A DNA stretch of 64,000 nt from the NCBI GenBank assembly GCA_013285905.1, contig JABDGU010000005.1:1-64000 (forward strand), given 5' to 3'. The stretch's first letter is position 1; each line of letters opens with the position of its first letter. This document shows, piece by piece, positions 50,567 to 59,499 of this stretch. The notes under the pieces are model-generated. The model did no database searches, was not told where the DNA came from, and saw only the letters and a list, made by a program, of their open reading frames with translations. The stretch comes from Bacteroidota bacterium (GTDB taxonomy: Bacteria; Bacteroidota; Bacteroidia; Chitinophagales; Chitinophagaceae). Both the position numbers and the translations under genes were made by a program.

Positions 50567-50914
50567 TTATGCATTTGCATCTTCCTGTGGTTTCTTCATA
50601 ATAGCATATACTTCTACTGCAAAGCCAAGCAGAATAACTATTGGCGCCAGCGTGATGCGACGGAAACTATATATCTCGTCATACAGAAATTTGTGCGGGT
50701 CGGGGCTCTTGCCTCCGCTCATAAGCATAAAGCCTATCAATATCAAAACCACACCTCCTATCATCCATGTATAATTGCCTTTGTCAAAAAGAAAAACTTG
50801 GTTGCCACGGGGCTCACCGCTTTTAGCAATAACTGCCGGACGACTGCTTAGAGGCTTGGGCGTCGGAGCTACTTTTTGTATTGGTGTTGCTTGTGTTTTA
50901 TTTGCTGTTGCCAT
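50567..50914 (-). CDS. DUF3098 membrane protein
   Basis: A 115-residue protein with a Pro/Thr-rich N-terminus and two membrane segments: one in NYTWMIGGVVLILIGFMLMSGGKSPDP and the other in RRITLAPIVILLGFAVEVYAIM. This is the DUF3098 family, small proteins that neighbour ftsX in many Bacteroidota. It follows ftsX by 36 bases, as in that conserved order. A link to FtsX or to division is inference from neighbourhood. Confidence 0.88.
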   Translation of the reverse strand: MATANKTQATPIQKVAPTPKPLSSRPAVIAKSGEPRGNQVFLFDKGNYTWMIGGVVLILIGFMLMSGGKSPDPHKFLYDEIYSFRRITLAPIVILLGFAVEVYAIMKKPQEDANA

Positions 50915-50950
50915 ATTACAAATGTAGGAAAAAAGTCAAAAATTAATTAC

Positions 50951-51808
50951 TTAATAAAGATCATCAACATGCATTTTAAGATATTTTAGCACCGAGCGAT
51001 GCGTGCTAAGCATAGATATTAAAATTCCCAATACTATCATACCAATCATAAGAATGATAAACATGGGGGTGCTTTGCAGCAGGCGAAGTTCCGGCAGCTG
51101 GGTCTGCGCAAAATAGATAAGCACCCAAAGGCCGGCCACCGATATAAGACCGCTTATCAGGCCATTTAAAAACGCTCTTTGATCAAACGGGCGGGAAATG
51201 AAAAAGCGGGTAGCACCAACCATCTGCATGGTCTTGATGAGGAAGCGGTTGCTGAACATAGCTAACCGGACTGTATTATCTATGAGGAAAATAACGACAA
51301 TAAACAATACTAAAGAGATACTACCCAAAATGATGCCTATTTTGCCAAAAGTGCTGTCCATTTGGTCCACTACCACTTTCGACCATGTAACATCTCGCAC
51401 CACATTGCTCTGCATGATGAATGTCCTGATCTTTTGCAGGCTGTCTTTGTTCACATATTCTTCGTGCAGTTTCATTGTAACAGACGTGAACAGCGGGTTA
51501 TAACCCATAAAGTCCAGTATGTTCTCGCCTTCTACCTGGCTCTCCATTTTAATTGCTTCGTCTTTTGTTATGATCCTGCTCTCCCGCACGAAAGGCTGCT
51601 TCTCCAGTATTGCCTTCATCCGCTGCACGTTTTCGTCCTTTGTATTATCATGGAAATCTACCTGCACCTCGAGGTCTTCCTTAAATGCGCGGCTCAGGGC
51701 TCTGCCATTTATCACCAGCCAGCCAAGTATGCCCAAGAGGAACAACACAAGGGACACACCCATTATGGCGTAGAAATAGGATGGTTTTGCTTTTTTTCCG
51801 TTTGCCAT
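50951..51808 (-). CDS. ftsX: Cell division protein FtsX
   Basis: A 285-residue permease-like protein. The N-terminal membrane segment (about 13-36), the extracellular domain (about 40-165) and three further membrane segments (about 172-195, 220-240 and 258-280) give the FtsX topology. The extracellular domain has QRMKAILEKQPFVRESRIITKDEAIKM, typical of the family. With FtsE it transmits ATP hydrolysis to periplasmic amidase activators such as EnvC. An EnvC-like gene is at 24729-26102. FtsE is not in the window. Confidence 0.92.
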   Translation of the reverse strand: MANGKKAKPSYFYAIMGVSLVLFLLGILGWLVINGRALSRAFKEDLEVQVDFHDNTKDENVQRMKAILEKQPFVRESRIITKDEAIKMESQVEGENILDFMGYNPLFTSVTMKLHEEYVNKDSLQKIRTFIMQSNVVRDVTWSKVVVDQMDSTFGKIGIILGSISLVLFIVVIFLIDNTVRLAMFSNRFLIKTMQMVGATRFFISRPFDQRAFLNGLISGLISVAGLWVLIYFAQTQLPELRLLQSTPMFIILMIGMIVLGILISMLSTHRSVLKYLKMHVDDLY

Positions 51809-51940
51809 TGATTATTGCCGATACTTAGTGCTTCAAATGTATGAAAAATAGTAGAGAAGGAAATGTGAATTAATAAATTCAAACTCTTGAATTTCAAATT
51901 CGGGGCAAATGAGTATTTTTAGTCAATTTTAAAAATACAG

Positions 51941-53074
51941 ATGCAAGATCTTAGGGCCTTTTTTGAGACGGAACATTTTATAGAATCTAAGCTGCCGGGA
52001 ACTTACCAGCAGATGCAGTTGGGCACAAATATTAAATGCGCCACGGGGAATAATTTTGACTGGGACGACGCAGATATTGTGATAGTGGGATGTGGGGAAA
52101 GGAGGGGTGAAGAGGAAAATGCCGAATATAGCGGGAGCCCCGATGCGGTTAGGGAACAATTATATAAATTATATAACTGGCACCTTGCAGTGAAAATTGC
52201 CGATGCGGGAAATATTCGTTGCGGGGCGACACTGGGCGATACTCGGGCCGCGTTGCTTGCGGTACTTGAGGAAATACACCAGGCAGGCAAGATAGCCTTA
52301 GTGATAGGTGGCAGCCATGACCTGACTCTACAGCAGTATGATGTGTTTAAGAAAGCAGAGCAGATGATAACGGTGGCTGCCGCGGATATGCTCATAGACC
52401 TGGACGAGACAGAGACGATCACTTCGCGCAGCTACCTGATGGACATGCTAACCTCGCAACCCAATTTTGTGGGGCATTACAGCCATATAGGTTTTCAAAG
52501 TTATTATGCACACCCCAAGATGCTGGAGACGCTGGACAAAATGCGTTTCGATTTCTTCAGGCTTGGCAAGGCAAGAGAGCATATAGAAGATATGGAGCCT
52601 GTGCTACGGTCGAGCAATATGTTTAGTTTCGACATTAATACAATTCGTTACAGCGATTCGCCTGCGAATGTGCATGGCTCGCCAAATGGTTTTACGGGTG
52701 ATGAAGCCTGCATGTTGACACGTTATGCGGGTATGAGCAATAACCTGAGCTCGTTCGGGATATTTGGTTATAATAGTGCCGATGATACGCACTGCATGAG
52801 CGCTATACTTATTGCGCAAATGATCTGGTATTTTGTGGATGGCTACTTAGTGCGCAAGACGGAGGCAAGGCTGGTGGAAAGAGAGGAGTTTGTGCTGTTC
52901 AACGTGGCTTTTACGGACAATGACACAATATTTCTGAAAAGCAAGCGCACTAACCGCTGGTGGATGAAATTGCCAAACGGGGTGTTTGTTCCATGTTCTT
53001 ACAATGATTACCTGCTGGCGAGCAAGGGGGATATTCCCGAGAGGTGGTTGAGGGAGCAGGAAAGGTTGTTGTGA
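51941..53074 (+). CDS. Arginase-fold (ureohydrolase-like) protein with degenerate metal site
   Basis: A 377-residue protein of the ureohydrolase family, often annotated as formimidoylglutamase. It keeps the outer outline: VIGGSHDLTL where arginases have GGDHS-like, AAADMLIDLDE where they have DAHxD, and FSFDINTIRYSD where they have SFDxDxxDP. Thus at least one histidine and one aspartate of the classical two-Mn site are absent. Other Bacteroidota homologues I recall share the changed pattern (SIDISAIRQSD-like), so this is probably a family trait, not decay. The chain is long, with a conserved N-terminal region (DLRAFFETEHFIESKLPGTY) and GFTGDEACMLTRYAGMS. The substrate is unknown and it may be non-catalytic. 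Confidence 0.8.
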   Translation: MQDLRAFFETEHFIESKLPGTYQQMQLGTNIKCATGNNFDWDDADIVIVGCGERRGEEENAEYSGSPDAVREQLYKLYNWHLAVKIADAGNIRCGATLGDTRAALLAVLEEIHQAGKIALVIGGSHDLTLQQYDVFKKAEQMITVAAADMLIDLDETETITSRSYLMDMLTSQPNFVGHYSHIGFQSYYAHPKMLETLDKMRFDFFRLGKAREHIEDMEPVLRSSNMFSFDINTIRYSDSPANVHGSPNGFTGDEACMLTRYAGMSNNLSSFGIFGYNSADDTHCMSAILIAQMIWYFVDGYLVRKTEARLVEREEFVLFNVAFTDNDTIFLKSKRTNRWWMKLPNGVFVPCSYNDYLLASKGDIPERWLREQERLL

Positions 53075-53098
53075 TAGTTAATCCAACTTACTTAGAGG

Positions 53099-53287
53099 TT
53101 AATTTGCCTGTTGTTTTTTATTGTTCGACGCAATCTCACCTATCCATCTTACGAGGCTAAATATGAAACATATTACTGCCAGTTGAGCAGATAATTTATT
53201 TGCGGGCCACTTCAGCAAGGTAGCTATTATGGCATATGCTACTAAAACACACGCGGCTATCAGCAATAAGCGATTTGAGTTCTTCAT
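53099..53287 (-). CDS. Small two-helix membrane protein, unknown function
   Basis: A 62-residue protein with hydrophobic segments at about 7-24 and 34-51 and a polar tail (ASNNKKQQAN). The composition is that of a small inner-membrane protein. It is convergent with the arginase-like gene and has no recognised family. Confidence 0.55.
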   Translation of the reverse strand: MKNSNRLLLIAACVLVAYAIIATLLKWPANKLSAQLAVICFIFSLVRWIGEIASNNKKQQAN

Positions 53288-53391
53288 AACTGAAATTTGA
53301 AATAAAGTTAATAAAATGACCCAATTTACAACTTAGACATACCCCCCTAAAATAGATAATTGTTGTTTGAATATCGTATTTTTGCATGCAG

Positions 53392-53422
53392 AAAGCCATC
53401 TCATTAAAGAGGTGGCTTTTTT
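53392..53422 (+). terminator. Terminator-like hairpin in the hflX leader
   Basis: AAAGCCATCTC (53392-53402), loop ATTAAA, GAGGTGGCTTT (53409-53419), with one G-T pair, then TTT. A TATTTTTG -7 box lies at 53377-53384, so a transcript starting there would run almost at once into this hairpin. It could be an attenuator or a 5' stabiliser for hflX (start 53450). Confidence 0.55.
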
Positions 53423-53449
53423 ATACAATCGTAAATAAAGAATAAGCCT

Positions 53450-54634
53450 GTGATAGAATCAAAGATTAGTTTACAAAATGAAAAGGCTGTGCTGGTGGGC
53501 CTGGTGCATAAGGACCAGGGCGAGGACCAGGTGAAAGAATATCTTACCGAACTGGCTTTCTTAGCCGATACTGCAGGTGCGCAAACGCAAAAAATGTTTA
53601 CCCAGAAATTGCCGCACCCAGATAGCAAAACTTTTGTGGGCAAGGGCAAGCTGCAGGAGATAAAGGAATATGTAAAGGCAAAGGGCATAAACCTTGTGAT
53701 ATTTGATGATGAACTAACGGGATCGCAGATAGGTAATATAACTGACGCACTGGAAACCAAAACCATTGACCGCAGCGACCTGATACTGGATATCTTTGCA
53801 AGCCGTGCCAAAACCGCGCAGGCAAAAGTGCAGGTGGAGCTGGCACAATACCAATATATATTACCGCGGCTGAAAGGGATGTGGAAACACCTGGAAAGAC
53901 AGGGGGGCGGTATAGGAAGTCGTGGCCCTGGGGAAACAGAAATAGAAACAGACAGGCGTATAGTAAAGGACAAAATATCGCTGCTGAGGAAAAGGCTGGC
54001 CGAAATAGACAAGCAGGCCATGACGCAGCGGCAGGAACGCGGCACTTATATTCGTGTGGCACTGGTGGGTTATACCAATGTGGGCAAGAGTACATTGATG
54101 AGCCTGCTGAGCAAAGCTGATGTGTTTGCCGAAAATAAATTATTCGCCACCCTCGACACTACCACGCGGAAGGTTGTATATGAACAAACACCTTTCCTGC
54201 TGAGTGATACCGTAGGGTTCATACGTAAGCTGCCTCACCATTTGGTGGAGAGTTTTAAAAGTACACTGGATGAAGTGCGTGAAGCTGACTGCTTGCTGCA
54301 CGTTGTGGATATATCGCACCCGGCATACGAGGACCAAATGGCGGTAGTGAATAAAACGCTGGTAGAGATAGGCGCTTTTGAAAAACCGATACTCACCATC
54401 TTCAACAAGATGGATATTTATGAGGAAAAGGTTTTTGATGAATGGCTGGATGCTGAAGTGAAGCAAGACCTGCTGCAACAATTAAAAGACCGCTGGGAGC
54501 ATATTACAGAGGGTATGTGTGTTTTTATATCGGCTACTGAAAGAACAAATATAAATGTACTGCGCCAAACGATCTTGGATAAAGTGAAGGCTTTGTACCA
54601 GGAGCGGTATCCGTATATGACTAAGTTTTATTGA
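53450..54634 (+). CDS. hflX: Ribosome-associated GTPase HflX
   Basis: A 394-residue GTPase with an N-terminal nucleotide-binding domain (TKTFVGKGKLQEIKEYVKAKGINLVIFDDELTGSQ-like region, about 55-90), the GGGIGSRGPGETEIETDRR linker, and a G domain from about 200 with GYTNVGKST, the DTVGFIRKLPH switch and NKMDI. HflX splits stalled or hibernating 70S ribosomes in E. coli. The start is GTG at 53450. The terminator-like hairpin in the leader could control expression. It converges with purN eight bases away. Confidence 0.95.
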   Translation: MIESKISLQNEKAVLVGLVHKDQGEDQVKEYLTELAFLADTAGAQTQKMFTQKLPHPDSKTFVGKGKLQEIKEYVKAKGINLVIFDDELTGSQIGNITDALETKTIDRSDLILDIFASRAKTAQAKVQVELAQYQYILPRLKGMWKHLERQGGGIGSRGPGETEIETDRRIVKDKISLLRKRLAEIDKQAMTQRQERGTYIRVALVGYTNVGKSTLMSLLSKADVFAENKLFATLDTTTRKVVYEQTPFLLSDTVGFIRKLPHHLVESFKSTLDEVREADCLLHVVDISHPAYEDQMAVVNKTLVEIGAFEKPILTIFNKMDIYEEKVFDEWLDAEVKQDLLQQLKDRWEHITEGMCVFISATERTNINVLRQTILDKVKALYQERYPYMTKFY

Positions 54635-54641
54635 GATAATT

Positions 54642-55226
54642 TTACACATCGATACTGACCGTGGGCGTGCCCAACAAAAATTCTATAACCCTGGGAAAAT
54701 AAAAATGCTCCAGGTGGTGGATGCGTTCTGCAAGGCTGGCAGGGGTATCATTTTCTAATACTTTACAACGAGCTTGCAATATGATATCGCCGCTGTCATA
54801 TACTTCGTTTACGTGGTGGATGGTAATGCCCGATTCCTGTTGTTTGGCATTTATTACTGCATTGTGTACGTGGTGTCCGTACATACCTTTACCCCCATGT
54901 AAGGGTAGCAGTGCAGGGTGAATATTTATGATCTTGTTTGGGAAAGCCTTAATAATACTGTCAGGAATTTTCCATAAAAAGCCTGCCAATACTACCAATG
55001 ATGGTTTGCAACTTTCCATCTGGTCAATAATAAGTGTTTCGTGGATGGTTTTTTTATCCACTATAAGGAAGGGGATCTCTTCATTCATGGCAATATCCAA
55101 TACACCTGCATCAGGCTTGTTGCACACTATAAGAGCTACTTTGGCAATAGCATTCCTTTTGAAGTAGTCAATTATAGCGCGGGTATTTGTTCCGGTTCCT
55201 GAGGCAAAAATGATCAAAGAGTGCAT
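54642..55226 (-). CDS. purN: Phosphoribosylglycinamide formyltransferase PurN
   Basis: A 194-residue enzyme of purine synthesis that transfers a formyl group from 10-formyl-THF to GAR. FASGTGTNTRAIIDYF is the phosphate-binding start, INIHPALLPLHGGKGMYGHHVHNAVI holds the catalytic Asn and His, and VNEVYDSGDIILQARC holds the catalytic Asp. The length is normal for a bacterial PurN. It is alone on its strand. Confidence 0.95.
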   Translation of the reverse strand: MHSLIIFASGTGTNTRAIIDYFKRNAIAKVALIVCNKPDAGVLDIAMNEEIPFLIVDKKTIHETLIIDQMESCKPSLVVLAGFLWKIPDSIIKAFPNKIINIHPALLPLHGGKGMYGHHVHNAVINAKQQESGITIHHVNEVYDSGDIILQARCKVLENDTPASLAERIHHLEHFYFPRVIEFLLGTPTVSIDV

Positions 55227-55330
55227 AATGATTGTAAATTTAGCAAAATAATAGAGACCTCTCCCTACCTCTCCGAAGGAGAGGGGAAAGTACGTGAATC
55301 TTTGCGACCTTTGCAGCTTATTATCGAGAA

Positions 55331-56257
55331 ATGAAACAAAATTTTGCCATTGCCGTTCATGGGGGCGCAGGAACTATATTAAAAAGCAGCATGACGACTG
55401 CTTTGCAACAGGAATATGAAAAGGGCTTACAGGATGCTTTAGAGGCAGGATATGCGATATTGGAAAAAGGTGGAAGCAGCCTTGATGCTGTTGAGGCCGC
55501 TGTAGTGATATTAGAGGATTGCCCATTGTTCAATGCGGGACGTGGCTCTGTTTTTAACCATATCGGCGGGCATGAAATGGATGCGGCAATTATGGAGGGT
55601 AAAAATAAAGCCGCGGGGGCAGTAGCTGGCGTAAAGAGTATAAAAAACCCTGTAAGGCTTGCCAAAGCTGTGATGCAACATAGCCAGCATGTGATGATGG
55701 CAGGTAATGGCGCCGAAGATTTTGCCAAAACACGGCATATAGAATTTGCTGATGATGCTTATTTCTTCAATCAAAACAGGTACCAGCAACTGCAGGAAGC
55801 GCTTTTGGAAGGTGTGGTGCAAATGGACCATACAGAGAAGAAGTTTGGCACAGTGGGTGCAGTGGCTTTAGACATGGACGGCAACCTGGCGGCCTCTACA
55901 AGTACTGGAGGAATGACAAATAAACAATTCGGGCGTGTAGGGGACAGTCCTATTATCGGCGCCGGCACTTATGCTAATAATGATACTTGCGCAATATCCT
56001 GCACAGGGCATGGTGAGTTATTTATACGCTCGGTTGTAGCACATGATATATCCTGCCTCATGGAGTACAAAGGGCTTTCCTTGCAGGCTGCCTCTGATGT
56101 GTTGGTGCATGACAAACTCATCAAGATAGGTGGTGAGGGTGGATTGATAGCAATAGATAAAGCAGGTAATATTTATTTACCTTTTAATAGTGAGGGTATG
56201 TACAGAGGTTTTAAAAAGAGTGATGGGAGTGGGGAGATAAAAATTTATAAAGAATAA
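55331..56257 (+). CDS. Isoaspartyl peptidase / L-asparaginase (Ntn-hydrolase)
   Basis: A 308-residue plant-type asparaginase of the Ntn-hydrolase superfamily. It cleaves itself at a conserved threonine in KKFGTVGAVALDMDGNLAASTSTGG, which then becomes the nucleophile. AVHGGAGTI at the N-terminus, ILEDCPLFNAGRGSVFN and VGDSPIIGAGTYANN are all family marks. It hydrolyses isoaspartyl dipeptides and asparagine. It has no signal peptide, so it acts in the cytoplasm. A short repeat (CCTCTCC-GAA-GGAGAGG, near 55272-55288) lies upstream. Confidence 0.93.
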   Translation: MKQNFAIAVHGGAGTILKSSMTTALQQEYEKGLQDALEAGYAILEKGGSSLDAVEAAVVILEDCPLFNAGRGSVFNHIGGHEMDAAIMEGKNKAAGAVAGVKSIKNPVRLAKAVMQHSQHVMMAGNGAEDFAKTRHIEFADDAYFFNQNRYQQLQEALLEGVVQMDHTEKKFGTVGAVALDMDGNLAASTSTGGMTNKQFGRVGDSPIIGAGTYANNDTCAISCTGHGELFIRSVVAHDISCLMEYKGLSLQAASDVLVHDKLIKIGGEGGLIAIDKAGNIYLPFNSEGMYRGFKKSDGSGEIKIYKE

Positions 56258-56294
56258 ATTACGCTTGTCTTAGGTCCGTAAACTTGGCGATTAT

Positions 56295-56828
56295 TTATTG
56301 TTTAACCATTCTCATGCTACAAGTATAGCCTCCGGAGCCTCCGCCCGAGGCTACTGTATAAGTAACTGTGATAATGGTAGAATCAGGAAAAATTCTTAAA
56401 CTACCATGCGCTGAAACTTCCGAAACGGTTGAAGGAACAATATTGATAGTGGCAACGCTATCTACAGCCGTATCAACTGTGGCAACGGCAATAAGTGTAG
56501 TGCATCCGCCAAAATCGGATATATCAACAGTGTTGCCACCATTGGTCGCATCTACAGTTATAGAGCTTTGCCATGGTGCGGTACAACCTGAAATAGAAGG
56601 GTTACAGGTTTTTGTACAATTATAAGTGCCAATAAAAACCGAAGACCATGAATTCTGACAGCCATTGCCATAATACCCGGTGGGGCATTCACAAACACCG
56701 TCCACACATGTACCCCCGTTTGAGCAGGATGTACTGCCGCATTTGTCCTTACAACTGGTATATAATACAGAACTAAACACACATAGTGTTAGCAAAGCGG
56801 ATAATGCAATGTGTTTTACTTTTTGCAC
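56295..56828 (-). CDS. Lipoprotein with one EGF-like domain
   Basis: A 177-residue lipoprotein (lipobox VLYTSC, Cys26). Immediately after it is a six-cysteine module, residues 30-57 with SNGGTCVDGVCECPTGYYGNGC, the spacing of an EGF-like domain. The rest is a Thr/Ser/Val-rich, beta-strand-like domain with NPSISGCTAPWQSS and SDFGGCTTLI. EGF-like modules in bacterial surface proteins are uncommon but known in Bacteroidota. It probably sits on the outer surface and might bind protein or Ca2+. Function unknown. Confidence 0.75.
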   Translation of the reverse strand: MQKVKHIALSALLTLCVFSSVLYTSCKDKCGSTSCSNGGTCVDGVCECPTGYYGNGCQNSWSSVFIGTYNCTKTCNPSISGCTAPWQSSITVDATNGGNTVDISDFGGCTTLIAVATVDTAVDSVATINIVPSTVSEVSAHGSLRIFPDSTIITVTYTVASGGGSGGYTCSMRMVKQ

Positions 56829-57054
56829 AAATAATGATTTTAGAAATTAAATGGAAAGCACCTTAGTGTTTGCCGATGCAGCAAAAATACCAAACCTGCT
56901 CATTAAGACCTATCTTTTCTACAATGGTTTAACAAAACATATATTATTTAGGGGTTTGAGGTGTTTTTTGTTTATACTTTCGGGAATTTTTGTCTGTTTG
57001 TCGCACATTAATGCGCGCCAGCTCTGTATCTATTGGTAAATTGCGAACTTATTC

Positions 57055-59175
57055 ATGCACGGCACCTTTACAATAGCACTGGTAGGTAACCCCAACAGTG
57101 GAAAAAGCTCTCTGTTTAACACCCTCACGGGCTTAAACCAAAAAGTAGGCAATTTTCCCGGTGTGACTGTCGATAAAAAAACAGGGGTTTCACGGATCAA
57201 TGAGACCCTGAGTGCTAATATTATTGATTTGCCGGGCACTTATAGTCTTTATCCTAAAAGTGCTGATGAGCAAGTGACCTATGAAGTGCTTCTTAATCAA
57301 AAAAGCGCAGACAGGCCCAAACTTATTATTGTAATTGCGGATGCCTCAAACCTTAAGCGCAACCTCCTTTTCTGCAGCCAGATCATAGACCTGAAAATAC
57401 CGGTTATCATTGTCCTTACGATGATGGACATAGCTCGTCAGAAAGGTATTACAATTGATACGGAAGGTCTTGAACGCATGATGGGCGTACCGGTAATATC
57501 TGTTAATCCGCGTCGTAACAAAGGAATTCCATTATTAAAAAAAGCAATTGCAGACATTTATACAGAGGCAAAGACCCCGGCTGCCGACGATTTTATTGAT
57601 ATAGAAAGCCTAACAGGCAAATGGATAAATGAAATAAGAGAATTGTGCGGGTTGGAAAGCAATTACGCAGGCTTGCACGTGGCTTGCAATTATAATGAAC
57701 TACGGCACTTAAATGCTGCACAGCGCATACAAATAGCGGCCACTTTGGGGGAGGCCAAATTTCATAAGTCAAAAGTGCAGGCTGCCGAGATCATGGCGCG
57801 GTACCAGAAAATAGGGCAGATAATGCAACAGGCAGTTGTAGAGACGAGTCCCCAGAAACGCCTGGTGATAAGTGATCGCATTGATAAAGTGTTGTTACAT
57901 CCGCTATATGGGAACCTTATCTTGCTCATTGTGTTGTTTATTTTGTTTCAAAGTATTTTTTCTTTGGCAAAATTCCCGATGGACTGGATCGAACAGGGAT
58001 TTAGTTTCATCGGATCGTGGCTTAACACCCTACTGCCAAACAATTTTATCAAAGACCTTATTGTAAATGGTCTGCTTTCGGGTATAAGTGGAGTAGCGGT
58101 ATTTGTGCCGCAGATCATGATACTATTTGGTTTGATAACAATACTGGAAGACAGCGGTTATATGGCACGCATCAGCTTTCTAACCGACCGCCTGATGCGC
58201 AGCGTAGGATTGAACGGGCGTTCGGTTATGCCCTTGATAAGTGGAATGGCATGTGCTGTGCCTGCTATTATGGCCACCCGTACCATACAAAACAGAAAGG
58301 AAAGGCTCATTACAATTATGGTTACACCATTAATGAGTTGTTCAGCACGTTTGCCTGTTTATACAATACTGATAGCACTTGTGATACCGCAGCGACGTTA
58401 TCTTGGTTTTATTAATTTGCAAGGGCTTGTGTTGATGGGCCTGTACCTTTTAGGGTTTTTTATGGCGCTGCTTGTTTCTAAAGTTATGAGCTTTGTTATT
58501 AAGACAAAAGAGCGCTCGTTTTTTCTTATGGAGCTGCCAGTGTACCGTCCGCCGCGTTGGAAAAATGTGGGGATCACAATGGTAGAAAAAGCGAAAATAT
58601 TTGTTACCGATGCCGGAAAGATCATTGTTGTGATATCCTTGTTGCTATGGGCACTGGCTAGTTTTGGGCCTCCTGCGGAAATGAGAAAGGTTGAAACAAA
58701 ATATGAACAACTTATTAAGCAATACCCTGCGCAGGCCAAAGAACTGGAGAGAAAGCATGCTACTGAAAAACTGGAACATTCCTTTGCAGGTATTATGGGC
58801 CATGCGTTTGAACCTGTTATTAGCCCGCTGGGCTATGACTGGAAAATAGGGATCGCACTCATAACTTCGTTTGCCGCCCGGGAAGCCTTTGTGGGTACTA
58901 TGGCTACGCTGTATAGTGTTGGCGATGACAATGCAGGCAGAACCACTTTGCACGATAAAATGCGCAATGCGACCCGTGCCGATGGCAGTCCCGTTTATAC
59001 CTTATCCTGCGGCCTTTCCCTGCTTATTTTTTATGTATTTGCTATGCAGTGTATGAGCACCCTGGCGATAGTAAAGCGGGAAACAAAAAGCTGGAAATAC
59101 CCCGCCATACAATTTGCTTACATGTTTTGCATTGCCTATCTCTCTTCGTTACTTGTTTATCAATTGTTTAAATAG
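57055..59175 (+). CDS. feoB: Ferrous iron transporter FeoB
   Basis: A 706-residue iron transporter. The cytoplasmic G domain has GNPNSGKSSLFN (11-22), NFPGVTVDKKTG, DLPGTYSL and LTMMDIARQKG. G4 has Thr rather than the usual Asn in NMMD. The membrane part begins near 283 with two Gate motifs (MIIFG-like and the C-terminal MATRTIQNRKERL). No feoA gene is adjacent, unlike in many bacteria, and none is fused at the N-terminus. A tiny His-rich lipoprotein follows 96 bases later. Confidence 0.95.
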   Translation: MHGTFTIALVGNPNSGKSSLFNTLTGLNQKVGNFPGVTVDKKTGVSRINETLSANIIDLPGTYSLYPKSADEQVTYEVLLNQKSADRPKLIIVIADASNLKRNLLFCSQIIDLKIPVIIVLTMMDIARQKGITIDTEGLERMMGVPVISVNPRRNKGIPLLKKAIADIYTEAKTPAADDFIDIESLTGKWINEIRELCGLESNYAGLHVACNYNELRHLNAAQRIQIAATLGEAKFHKSKVQAAEIMARYQKIGQIMQQAVVETSPQKRLVISDRIDKVLLHPLYGNLILLIVLFILFQSIFSLAKFPMDWIEQGFSFIGSWLNTLLPNNFIKDLIVNGLLSGISGVAVFVPQIMILFGLITILEDSGYMARISFLTDRLMRSVGLNGRSVMPLISGMACAVPAIMATRTIQNRKERLITIMVTPLMSCSARLPVYTILIALVIPQRRYLGFINLQGLVLMGLYLLGFFMALLVSKVMSFVIKTKERSFFLMELPVYRPPRWKNVGITMVEKAKIFVTDAGKIIVVISLLLWALASFGPPAEMRKVETKYEQLIKQYPAQAKELERKHATEKLEHSFAGIMGHAFEPVISPLGYDWKIGIALITSFAAREAFVGTMATLYSVGDDNAGRTTLHDKMRNATRADGSPVYTLSCGLSLLIFYVFAMQCMSTLAIVKRETKSWKYPAIQFAYMFCIAYLSSLLVYQLFK

Positions 59176-59271
59176 CGTCTTTTCTATTTTGTATTCCCTT
59201 TGGCATTTGCTGGCTTGATATTTGAATAGTTGTATCTAAATGATATTAAAAATCATTTAAAAAATGAGCTT

Positions 59272-59406
59272 ATGAAAAAGATATTGTTGTCATTTGTCAG
59301 CGTACTGATTTTATCAATGTCCCTCACATCTTGTTATGTTGAGGCTGGTCATCCTCATCATCACCATTGGCACCATCATCACAGGGATGAAGTAATTATA
59401 AGGTAA
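59272..59406 (+). CDS. Tiny histidine-rich lipoprotein
   Basis: A 44-residue protein: signal peptide and lipobox SLTSC (Cys21), then YVEAG followed by HPHHHHWHHHH (residues 27-37, nine His) and a short tail RDEVIIR. Only 23 residues remain after processing and lipidation. The His cluster suggests binding of Zn, Ni, Cu or Fe. It lies 96 bases after feoB on the same strand and before a strong terminator, so it may be co-transcribed and assist in metal handling; that is inference. Confidence 0.65.
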   Translation: MKKILLSFVSVLILSMSLTSCYVEAGHPHHHHWHHHHRDEVIIR

Positions 59407-59418
59407 GAAGTAATTGAT

Positions 59419-59452
59419 AAAGCAGTAGAAAAACAATCTTTTCTACTGCTTT
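59419..59452 (+). terminator. Strong intrinsic terminator after feoB and the His-rich lipoprotein
   Basis: A perfect 14-bp stem, AAAGCAGTAGAAAA (59419-59432) with TTTTCTACTGCTTT (59439-59452), and loop ACAATC, followed by ATTG. It is symmetric enough to work in both directions for the convergent gene pair. Confidence 0.85.
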
Positions 59453-59499
59453 ATTGAATGTTATTTTGAACCAGGGAAGCTGCCCTGAAAAAAGGCGTC

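Noticed and set aside
56851-57039. 62-codon frame before feoB, considered as a possible feoA
   Set aside because: It has no FeoA (SH3-like) pattern and looks like untranslated sequence.
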